This document shows positions 1-5,466 of a stretch of 10,221 nt of DNA, in pieces (the first letter of the stretch is position 1; each line of letters starts with the position of its first letter). The stretch spans positions 1 to 10,221 of the forward strand of contig JADHOU010000034.1 in NCBI GenBank assembly GCA_016778825.1, given 5' to 3'. A program made the position numbers and the translations under genes. Origin of the DNA: Candidatus Puniceispirillum sp. Lineage in GTDB: Bacteria; Pseudomonadota; Alphaproteobacteria; Puniceispirillales; Puniceispirillaceae. The notes under the pieces were generated by a model. It was given only the letters and a program-made list of their open reading frames with translations. It did not search any database and was not told the DNA's origin.

Positions 1-330
1 TACCTTTGAGTTTACCAGCTGCAACCTCAGCTCACCTTCGCTGAGACGATTTCCAACACCGTAAAGCGATGGAGCAGTTTCACCATGAAATTGCTGCTCA
101 GGAATTGGCATCACATGACAAGCGAGGCAATTTCCCTGTTTCCGGCTAATTGCAATCTTGCGACCATTGGCAGCATCACCAGCCACACCAGTTAATGATT
201 TTGGTATAGAGTTACCATCAACAATTTCATATGGAACCAGCCCTGGATCTCGAACCACCACTGAGGCTGAGTGCGCAGCGGTAACGCCAAGCGCAACAAC
301 GCCGACAATGGAATAGAAAAAAGTTTTCAT
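1..330 (-). CDS. soxX: SoxX, c-type cytochrome subunit of the SoxAX complex (3' end cut by window edge)
   Basis: Partial gene of 110 codons, read from the ATG at 328-330 down to base 1. Residues 1-22 form a Sec signal peptide (MKTFF start, hydrophobic core, Ala-His-Ser-Ala cleavage region). The mature part carries one heme c site, CLACH at residues 68-72, in the context GNCLACH followed by MPIP, which is typical of SoxX. In the family, SoxX pairs with SoxA in the periplasm to form the heterodimeric cytochrome that oxidatively couples thiosulfate to the SoxYZ carrier. The start is supported by a strong ribosome binding site (AAGGTGGGG) a few bases upstream. The gene follows soxS on the same strand after 211 bases and probably has its own promoter, as in Paracoccus, where soxX heads the structural genes. 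The axial-ligand part of the C-terminus lies outside the window. Confidence 0.93.
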   Translation of the reverse strand, partial: MKTFFYSIVGVVALGVTAAHSASVVVRDPGLVPYEIVDGNSIPKSLTGVAGDAANGRKIAISRKQGNCLACHVMPIPEQQFHGETAPSLYGVGNRLSEGELRLQLVNSKV

Positions 331-541
331 CGTTTCCCCACCTTATAAGTTTGACTTGATGCATTTAACATATGCATTTTTTTATCTATATAATAACAAA
401 GCATAAAAAAAACCGTTTGTAAAACTACTTTACCTTTTAAAGCTGACTTTTTTAGCTGGGGTTAATTGATAAAACACGAAGTCAACAGCACGCAAACGTA
501 TCATGCCAGAATTTTTAGATTTTCATCGAGTTACGAAATCA
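331..541 (-). promoter_or_regulatory. soxS-soxX intergenic region, probable soxX promoter and SoxR operator
   Basis: This AT-rich gene-free stretch of 211 bases separates soxS from soxX. It contains the dyad ATGCAT-N7-ATGCAT (359-377) about 29 bases before the soxX start, and the element TATCTATATAAT (383-394), which is nearly identical to one upstream of soxR. A run of eight T on the minus strand (near 405-412) follows a weak AT-rich hairpin (GTAAA-N5-TTTAC), too weak to call a terminator. In Paracoccus the SoxR repressor acts in intergenic regions of the sox cluster including the one before soxX, so an operator here is expected. No convincing -35/-10 pair could be chosen by eye. Confidence 0.5.
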
Positions 542-967
542 TCATTGCGCGGTAAATTCAGAAATCCGCCACCAAAATAACTCGGCGCCCGGATAGCCAA
601 TGATCCGGCCAACCTCCATCCCATCACGCATAACAATAAAGGTAGGTGTCATCGTTGCTGGCGTCAGATGCGCCAAATCATCCGGCATTGCATGGTAAAA
701 ATCATGGCGCCGAAGGGGGTAGGTTAGCGCTTCTTCAGTTCGGTCATAGCCCGCGCCAACTTCATCTTCAAAAGCTTCACACCATGGGCAATGGCTTGTA
801 GTAATCATAACGAGCTGGCCATGGCTGTTTGCTGCTTTTACAGGGACAGCAGCGACACAAATCGCAAGCAGCAAAAATAAGGATGAAAAAGACGCGATAC
901 CAAAGTTCAGGTAAGGCAACATGGCGCGAAGGCGACAAACACCGCCTGAAACCTTAGCCCTTACCAT
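542..967 (-). CDS. soxS: SoxS, periplasmic thioredoxin-like protein of the sox locus
   Basis: Thioredoxin-fold protein of about 141 residues. It has an N-terminal hydrophobic export segment (about residues 19-45), the redox motif CPWC at residues 60-63 within TTSHCPWCEAF, a conserved TPTF segment with the expected cis-proline at residue 108, and the closing GRIIGYPG. SoxS of Paracoccus is a periplasmic thiol-disulfide protein needed for full Sox activity, thought to keep the SoxY carrier cysteine reduced, and it is encoded directly after soxR as here. The chosen ATG (965-967) gives an Arg/Lys-rich n-region before the hydrophobic core and overlaps the end of soxR by 14 bases, suggesting translational coupling. 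A second ATG at 920-922 would give 126 residues but a leader without positive charge. Neither start has a strong ribosome binding site. The open frame continues further upstream inside soxR, which is unlikely to be coding. Confidence 0.82.
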   Translation of the reverse strand: MVRAKVSGGVCRLRAMLPYLNFGIASFSSLFLLLAICVAAVPVKAANSHGQLVMITTSHCPWCEAFEDEVGAGYDRTEEALTYPLRRHDFYHAMPDDLAHLTPATMTPTFIVMRDGMEVGRIIGYPGAELFWWRISEFTAQ

Positions 968-1400
968 GCCGTCGCCACTGATCCAATGAAGGTTTGAAAA
1001 CTGTTGAAAACTGGCCAGACTCACCAACCACAGTCGCCTTAGACACGACACTTGCGGCCTGCAATGGCGCCGTGGCGCCATTCGGTTCCTCTGCTATCAA
1101 TTCACTTTTGATGCAAGTCAGCACTTTTTGCACATGCGGATCAGTAAGCCGGTAGAAGACTTGCCGCGCTTGCTTGCGCGTGGAAACAACATTTTGCTTG
1201 CGCAGCAATGCCAGATGCTGAGAAATGCTATGCTGTGGCTGAAGAAGCGAGTCGCATAACTGGTTTACTGATCGCTCGGCCGTACTAAGCTCAAAACAAA
1301 TAGACAGGCGTAATGGATGCGACAAAGCCTGAAAAATGTCAGAAGCACGATTCATCAAATTATGAAAATTTGATTTACTCTTTTGGTGTGCGCTCATCAT
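954..1400 (-). CDS. soxR: SoxR, ArsR/SmtB-family repressor of sox genes
   Basis: Protein of 148 residues with a winged-helix domain of the ArsR family. It shows the helix ALSHPLRLSICFEL (residues 25-38), the recognition region QPQHSISQHLALLRK (54-68) and the beta-wing RQVFYRLTD (79-87). Immediate linkage to soxS and soxX makes it the sox repressor SoxR, which represses sox genes in the absence of reduced sulfur. Three cysteines (35, 49 and 96) are candidates for a thiol switch like that of SqrR/BigR, although I could not match their positions to those proteins. A tail of about 45 residues after the core, rich in Ala, Val and Ser, is longer than in small ArsR proteins. The start uses the first of two adjacent ATG codons with only a weak ribosome binding site; a start at Met16 is possible. 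The gene lies 159 bases after the peroxiredoxin gene and overlaps soxS. Confidence 0.88.
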   Translation of the reverse strand: MMSAHQKSKSNFHNLMNRASDIFQALSHPLRLSICFELSTAERSVNQLCDSLLQPQHSISQHLALLRKQNVVSTRKQARQVFYRLTDPHVQKVLTCIKSELIAEEPNGATAPLQAASVVSKATVVGESGQFSTVFKPSLDQWRRHGKG

Positions 1401-1559
1401 TAACTCATTTTATTTGTCGTAATTTGGGCTTGGCACGGCAATTATTAACCGTATCTCGATACGCATATATCGATATGATTTCAAGCACGGACTCAAATAG
1501 CTCACCGATATCTATCTAATTATATAGTTTTTTTTCCATATATGCAAGCTGCACGCCTG
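1401..1559 (-). promoter_or_regulatory. soxR upstream region with several AT-rich dyads
   Basis: Gene-free region of 159 bases between the peroxiredoxin stop and soxR. It holds GTATC-TC-GATAC (1451-1462), the perfect 10-bp palindrome ATATCGATAT (1467-1476), and a near-palindrome CTAT-C-TAATTA-T-ATAG (1512-1527). The last overlaps TATCTATCTAAT (1509-1520), which matches 11 of 12 bases of the element before soxX. ArsR proteins bind AT-rich imperfect dyads, so this is a likely autoregulatory SoxR operator and soxR promoter. No terminator for the peroxiredoxin transcript was seen. Confidence 0.5.
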
Positions 1560-2210
1560 TCATGATTTATCGATAGGTAGCATCACCCGCTGAAGCCAGC
1601 CCTTGGTGCCGCCCGAAACCGAATCCGCGGCCGATTGCATGAAATCATCTCCCGGACACCAATTCGCCGGTGCAACTTTGGCTGTCTGATAAGTGTCGAT
1701 GAGGGCGCGCTGGACACGAAGCAATTCATCAACCGACCGGCCAATATGCATTGGATAATGAATCAACGCCTGCACTTTTTGCGCCGGATCAATAAACAGA
1801 CAGGCGCGAACCGTTGATGTTGTATCGCTATAGGCGTCGATCATGCCATAGGCGCGCGCAATATCCATCGACACATCTTCGATCACCGGAAAATTGACCG
1901 ATAGGTTAAATTTCGTCTCGATCCATTCAATCCAGCCCATATGGCTATAAACACTGTCAACAGACAGCCCCAAAAGCTGGACATCCATTTCGGCAAATTT
2001 ATCCTGTTCCTGCGCCAATGCAACAAATTCAGACGTACAAACCGGGGTAAAATCTGCCGGATGACAAAATAGCAAAATCCAACGCCCAGCAAATGCCGAC
2101 AAACGCACCTCACCCATCGTTGAGCGCGCCGCAAAATCAACAACGGGCGATCCAACCAATGATCGATAGGCAATATCTTGGCTGTTTGCGTGGTCATCAG
2201 GTTGTAGCAT
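1560..2210 (-). CDS. Prx6/AhpC-like peroxiredoxin linked to the sox locus
   Basis: Thiol peroxidase of 216 residues that reduces peroxides. The peroxidatic cysteine is C58 in the motif P51-A-D-F-T55-P-V-C58, with the partner arginine at about 135 (TVRACLFIDP). The C-terminal signature PANWCPGDD (181-189) belongs to the 1-Cys/Prx6 type, where a non-cysteine residue is usual in place of C185. That cysteine may act as a resolving cysteine and make this an atypical two-Cys enzyme. Extra cysteines are C49 and C137. The ATG at 2208-2210 was chosen because AAAGG stands about eight bases upstream; an in-frame TTG at 2235-2237 would add nine residues. It is the first gene of a minus-strand row leading to soxR, soxS and soxX, so it may protect against peroxide or persulfide stress during sulfur oxidation; this role is inferred. 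Confidence 0.9.
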   Translation of the reverse strand: MLQPDDHANSQDIAYRSLVGSPVVDFAARSTMGEVRLSAFAGRWILLFCHPADFTPVCTSEFVALAQEQDKFAEMDVQLLGLSVDSVYSHMGWIEWIETKFNLSVNFPVIEDVSMDIARAYGMIDAYSDTTSTVRACLFIDPAQKVQALIHYPMHIGRSVDELLRVQRALIDTYQTAKVAPANWCPGDDFMQSAADSVSGGTKGWLQRVMLPIDKS

Positions 2211-2232
2211 ATCTTCGCCCTTTATTTGTGGT

Positions 2233-2261
2233 GTCAATCATCGACCAGACCAATGATTGAC
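2233..2261. promoter_or_regulatory. Inverted repeat upstream of the peroxiredoxin gene (candidate operator)
   Basis: Perfect 9-bp arms GTCAATCAT and ATGATTGAC separated by 11 bases. The repeat lies 23 bases before the peroxiredoxin ATG on its promoter side. A possible promoter is just upstream: -35 TTGACG (minus strand, 2295-2300) and a weak -10 TTAAGA (2271-2276) with an 18-base spacer. This would place the repeat at about +3 to +31, a usual repressor position. Confidence 0.45.
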
Positions 2262-2537
2262 CCGGTCACTTCTTAACAAAACCATTATTTACAACGTCAA
2301 TGATTTTAGCGCCAAATTGGTAACAGGCTTAATTTAATATGCCAATCCCTATGCTTGTCCATGTTGAGCCATAAAATCAAGCATCAGACAATCACCGCCC
2401 GAGAAATAAATCAGAGATAATATGTTTATATGATGCGATTTTTACAATAACCTATCATTCAATGGCAAAATATTTATGAATTTCTGCGGCTGTCGATGAT
2501 TTTTGATTGATCTTGGCCGGTTCGCCAGTAACGATTA
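2262..2537. other. AT-rich divergent intergenic region
   Basis: Non-coding stretch between the divergent peroxiredoxin and aminotransferase genes, which must hold both promoters. For the plus strand, TTGGCC (2513-2518) and TTAAAT (2535-2540) with a 16-base spacer is a possible but weak promoter pair directly before the aminotransferase dyads. No open reading frame of note, RNA gene or terminator was recognised. Confidence 0.4.
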
Positions 2538-2558
2538 AATATGCCGTTCTGGCATATT
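2538..2558. promoter_or_regulatory. Perfect 8-5-8 inverted repeat before the aminotransferase gene
   Basis: Arms AATATGCC and GGCATATT around the loop GTTCT. The repeat overlaps the end of a possible -10 element at 2535-2540 and precedes the gene. It may be an operator for a dimeric repressor or an RNA hairpin in the leader. Confidence 0.5.
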
Positions 2559-2569
2559 CGTTCAGATGG

Positions 2570-2589
2570 CCAATCATGGCCATGATTGG
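2570..2589. promoter_or_regulatory. Perfect 20-bp palindrome in the aminotransferase leader
   Basis: Arms CCAATCAT and ATGATTGG around a central GGCC form an uninterrupted 20-bp palindrome. It lies 12 bases before the preferred aminotransferase start at 2602, or just inside the gene if translation starts at 2566. Its half-site CAATCAT also occurs in the dyad before the divergent peroxiredoxin gene. Confidence 0.5.
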
Positions 2590-2601
2590 TGGCCGATCCA
2601 G

Positions 2602-3930
2602 ATGACACATAATTTTCCTCGCCATAGCAAGATTAGCACGCCCGTCGCCATTGCCGGCACCGGATGCTATATTACCGATTCAACGGGGAAACAATATTTC
2701 GACGGTTCGGGCGGTGCGGCAGTGTCCTGTCTTGGTCATGGTGACGCTGATATCGCGACTGCAATGAAAGACCAGATTGATAAATTATCTTTTGCCCATA
2801 CCAGCTTTTTCACCTCGCCACCTGCCGAAGCATTAGCCGATCTTTTGATTACCAATGCACCATCTGGCATTGACCGAGTTTATTTTGTATCGGGTGGATC
2901 AGAAGCCATTGAAGCATCGCTGAAACTGGCGCGGCAATATTTTGTTGAAACCGGTTCGCCGCAAAGAACCCATATCATCGCCCGCAAGCAAAGCTATCAC
3001 GGCAATACGCTTGGCGCGCTTGCCGCTGGCGGCAATGCATGGCGACGCGAACAATTTGCCCCGCTTTTATTCACCGCCAGCCATATCGAGCCTTGTTATC
3101 GCTATCGCGGAAAGGCCGATGATGAAAGTGATCATGCCTATGGGCAACGAATGGCCAATGCGCTTGAGACCGAAATCCTGCGGCTTGGCGCAGATAAGGT
3201 CATGGCGTTTCTCGCCGAGCCGGTGGTTGGTGCAACGCTTGGCGCAGTTGCTGCCGAAGCGGGGTATTTCACCCGCATTCGCGAAATTTGCGATCGCTAT
3301 GGCGTGCTGCTGATTCTTGATGAGGTGATGTGCGGTATGGGTCGAACCGGATCTTTGTTTGCCTGTGACCATGATCAAGTCCGGCCTGATATTATCGCCA
3401 TCGCCAAAGGTCTTGGCGCCGGATATCAGCCGATTGGCGCCATGTTATGCAGCAAGGACATCTATGATGCGATTGCCACCGGAAGCGGCTTTTTTCAGCA
3501 TGGACATACCTATCTTGCCCATCCTGTTGCCTGTGCTGCCGCCTATGCCGTTCTCAGCAAAATCATCGAAACTGGCCTACCAAGCCGTGCCGCCATGATG
3601 GGCGACAAGCTTATACAGGCATTGCAATCGGCCTTTGGCCAGCATCCTTTTATCGGTGATATTCGTGGGCGGGGGCTTTTCATCGGTATGGAATTTGTTA
3701 CCGACCGAACCCAGAAAACGCCCTTTGATCCGGCATATGGCCTGCACCGCAAAATCAAGGCTGCGGCATTTGAAGCTGGATTATTATGCTATCCAATGGG
3801 CGGCACGATTGATGGCAAAAATGGCGATCATCTGCTTTTAGCACCGCCCTTTATTCTGGAAGATTCCCATATTGGCGAGATTACCGACAAATTGGCCATT
3901 GCCTTTGACGCGGCCATGCCGCCCGCCTAA
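2602..3930 (+). CDS. Class III PLP-dependent aminotransferase
   Basis: Fold-type I PLP enzyme of 442 residues, the usual family length. It moves an amino group between an amine or amino acid and a keto acid in the cytoplasm. Visible motifs are the phosphate-binding SGGSEAIE (97-104), SYHG (131-134) whose aromatic residue stacks on the cofactor, LDEVMCGMGRTG with D240 contacting the pyridine nitrogen, and DIIAIAKGLGAGYQP with the Schiff-base lysine K269. HTYLAHP near 302-308 and LLLAPPFI near the end also fit. The start at 2602 is preferred because MTHNFPRH begins where homologues usually begin and GGTGG lies nine bases upstream; ATG 2566 would add 12 residues but lacks a ribosome binding site. 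The substrate cannot be read from sequence: omega-amino acids, GABA, beta-alanine or taurine are all possible. The gene stands alone, divergent from the peroxiredoxin and convergent with the hydrolase. Confidence 0.92.
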   Translation: MTHNFPRHSKISTPVAIAGTGCYITDSTGKQYFDGSGGAAVSCLGHGDADIATAMKDQIDKLSFAHTSFFTSPPAEALADLLITNAPSGIDRVYFVSGGSEAIEASLKLARQYFVETGSPQRTHIIARKQSYHGNTLGALAAGGNAWRREQFAPLLFTASHIEPCYRYRGKADDESDHAYGQRMANALETEILRLGADKVMAFLAEPVVGATLGAVAAEAGYFTRIREICDRYGVLLILDEVMCGMGRTGSLFACDHDQVRPDIIAIAKGLGAGYQPIGAMLCSKDIYDAIATGSGFFQHGHTYLAHPVACAAAYAVLSKIIETGLPSRAAMMGDKLIQALQSAFGQHPFIGDIRGRGLFIGMEFVTDRTQKTPFDPAYGLHRKIKAAAFEAGLLCYPMGGTIDGKNGDHLLLAPPFILEDSHIGEITDKLAIAFDAAMPPA

Positions 3931-3988
3931 TCACCCGCCTTGCCAAAGCCTGATCCGCCAGAAAAAGCGCAATCAATAAAGCGATCTT

Positions 3989-4972
3989 TTAGCGGTTTTG
4001 CAGCCCAGTGATCCAAGAAAGCATATGATCAACCGCGCTTGCTGTCTGGTTTGGCGACACAATATCCCCAGCGATAATATGTGAAAATTTATCATCATCC
4101 GCGGTCAGGCTGGCAATGATGGTTTTCGACTCCCCACCCCATGATCGGGCAAATGCGGCTGTTTTTTCAGGCGCAACGACCTGATCGTGGCGACTGTAAT
4201 AAAACAAGGCTGGTATGTCGACATCGTCATATGATTCCCGATCAACCGCTGCAACAATCGCCGCCATCGGCATTAATGCGGTTGTCGGATAAGTCATCAT
4301 CCAATAGCGGGCATGAAGATCATTTCGCGGATTGCCCTGTTGTTCTTTGCCAATCACCAGCGGTACCCATTGCCGCGCAAATGGCCAGGTCAGTAAATTG
4401 GCAGCGCGGCTGTTAATGGCAAAATTTGGAGAAACGAAAATGATCCCGCCAATATTTTCCATAGCCGCCTTATCAAGCGCAGCCGCCGCCGCCAAAGTGC
4501 CGCCAGTTGATGTGGCCATGATAATGACCGTCTCACCAATCTGCTTGCCAATTTTAATAGCTTCGCCAACATCATCCATCCAGCGCGCAACAGTGGCGTC
4601 TGCCATTGCCGAAGGCTGGCGGCCATGGCCGGTGAAACGGGTAAAATAGAGGTTCGCGCCCAAAGCGGCGGCCACCCGATCTGGCACTGGCCGTATTTCT
4701 TTTGAACTGGCGGTAAAGCCATGAAGATAGATAATCGATAGCGGCGTTTTTACATTGGCCTCACCAGCCCAGATGACCTGTTTTTCAACCCCGTTAATAA
4801 TGTCATCAAATTGTCCTTCGCGCATGGCAAGATAGGCGTCAATATCATCACCAATCATGATTTTGTCATGGCCGGTACTAAGCCGAACCCGTTCACGCGG
4901 ACCAAAAACAAAAACAAAAATCAAAAAACCGGCAAAGCAGGCAAGGCAGATTTTCAGGGCTTTTTTGGTCAA
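3989..4972 (-). CDS. Membrane-anchored alpha/beta hydrolase
   Basis: Serine hydrolase of 327 residues, similar in motifs to monoacylglycerol lipase and carboxylesterase-type proteins. A single transmembrane anchor (residues 8-24, preceded by Lys-Lys) should place the catalytic domain in the periplasm. The oxyanion region is YLHGFTASSKE (82-92), TGHGR follows near 114-118, and the likely triad is S155 (ATSTGG), D263 (SRHDQVV) and H298 (FSHIIAG). The nucleophile elbow has Ala in place of the first Gly of the classic GxSxG. The start is a TTG with an excellent ribosome binding site, GAGGA seven bases upstream; another TTG at 5014 would add 14 residues but has a poor site. No ATG gives a full-length protein. 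The substrate is unknown, with a lipid or other ester likely from the family. Confidence 0.85.
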   Translation of the reverse strand: MTKKALKICLACFAGFLIFVFVFGPRERVRLSTGHDKIMIGDDIDAYLAMREGQFDDIINGVEKQVIWAGEANVKTPLSIIYLHGFTASSKEIRPVPDRVAAALGANLYFTRFTGHGRQPSAMADATVARWMDDVGEAIKIGKQIGETVIIMATSTGGTLAAAAALDKAAMENIGGIIFVSPNFAINSRAANLLTWPFARQWVPLVIGKEQQGNPRNDLHARYWMMTYPTTALMPMAAIVAAVDRESYDDVDIPALFYYSRHDQVVAPEKTAAFARSWGGESKTIIASLTADDDKFSHIIAGDIVSPNQTASAVDHMLSWITGLQNR

Positions 4973-5031
4973 CTGCCAGTCCTCATTGTCAAAAGATTTG
5001 CCATGGCGGGGCAATTCGTTCTACCAGCCAT
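4969..5031 (-). CDS. Possible 20-codon leader ORF overlapping the hydrolase start
   Basis: A short frame starts with ATG at 5029-5031, reads MAGRTNCPAMANLLTMRTGS, and ends with TGA at 4969-4971, overlapping the hydrolase TTG start as TTGA. That overlap is typical of translational coupling and would explain use of a weak TTG start. There is no clear ribosome binding site before its ATG and the peptide resembles nothing I know, so chance is quite possible. Confidence 0.2.
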   Translation of the reverse strand: MAGRTNCPAMANLLTMRTGS

Positions 5032-5080
5032 GAGTGTAATGAGAAAGACCAGCAGATCAAATCACTCCAGCGCGATAGTG

Positions 5081-5118
5081 CCAGCCATATTTTACCAGCC
5101 ATATTTTACCAGCCATTT
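5081..5118. repeat. 14-bp tandem repeat between hydrolase and slyX
   Basis: Two exact copies of CCAGCCATATTTTA (5081-5094 and 5095-5108) are followed by a partial third copy (CCAGCCAT from 5109, then TTTTTA). A further CCAGCCAT occurs at 5024-5031. The array lies in the roughly 200-base divergent region that must contain the promoters of the hydrolase (minus) and slyX (plus). Confidence 0.85.
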
Positions 5119-5177
5119 TTACACGTCAGATCATTTCGGCCTTTGCCGAACGCGCCAGCGAATGCTAAAAGGCAATC

Positions 5178-5384
5178 ATGGAACAGAAGATTAATTATCT
5201 TGAAGAAAAAATGGCGATTATGCAGCATGAATTAGCGCAGATGAGCCATGAGGTCTATGCGCAGCAAAAAGAGGTCGCGCAGTTAATGCTCGAAATCGAA
5301 AAGCTGAAATCACGGCTTGAAAATATGCAGCCCGATAGTGGCATTCTGTCGCCAAATGATGATGTGCCGCCGCCACATTATTGA
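5178..5384 (+). CDS. slyX: SlyX family protein
   Basis: Small protein of 68 residues that is almost entirely one coiled-coil helix (about residues 1-50, heptad pattern rich in Glu, Gln, Lys and Leu). It ends in a Pro-rich tail closing with PPPHY, the hallmark of the SlyX family. The biochemical role of SlyX is not established; in Escherichia coli it is named from its position beside slyD. The start ATG has AAAAGG about five bases upstream. It is divergent from the membrane-bound hydrolase and convergent with pgi. Length and ending match the family closely. Confidence 0.88.
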   Translation: MEQKINYLEEKMAIMQHELAQMSHEVYAQQKEVAQLMLEIEKLKSRLENMQPDSGILSPNDDVPPPHY

Positions 5385-5409
5385 TCATCCGCCATCGCCC
5401 CTGATAAAC

Positions 5410-5460
5410 GCTCAATTAGGGTAAATGCTCAATTTTGGTAAAGGCCTAAATTTGGCAAAT
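5410..5460. repeat. Three degenerate 17-bp tandem repeats between slyX and pgi
   Basis: Three adjacent 17-base units lie at 5410-5426, 5427-5443 and 5444-5460, with consensus close to GCTCAATTTTGGTAAAT. The first two units differ at three positions; the third is more diverged but keeps the frame, the GC start and GG-AAA near the end. They fill most of the 82-base convergent gap, where no ordinary hairpin terminator was found. Confidence 0.65.
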
Positions 5461-5466
5461 GCCACA

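Noticed and set aside
405..441. Hairpin plus T-run after soxS
   Set aside because: The stem is only five A/T-rich base pairs and is separated from the T-run, so a terminator is not supported.
1313..1519. 68-codon plus-strand frame antisense to soxR
   Set aside because: It runs opposite a well-supported gene and its promoter, with low-complexity AT-driven composition and no motif.
2211..2237. TTG start extending the peroxiredoxin by nine residues
   Set aside because: The downstream ATG has a better ribosome binding site, and the extension would overlap the inverted repeat.
3931..3988. Possible terminator between the aminotransferase and hydrolase
   Set aside because: On the minus strand only a bulged pairing AAAG-AT-CGC with GCG-CTTT before a T-run can be drawn, and on the plus strand nothing; too weak to call.
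5058..5116. 19-codon minus-strand frame across the 14-bp repeat (starts MAGKIWLVKYGW)
   Set aside because: It is created by the repeat itself, has no ribosome binding site and stops before the hydrolase.
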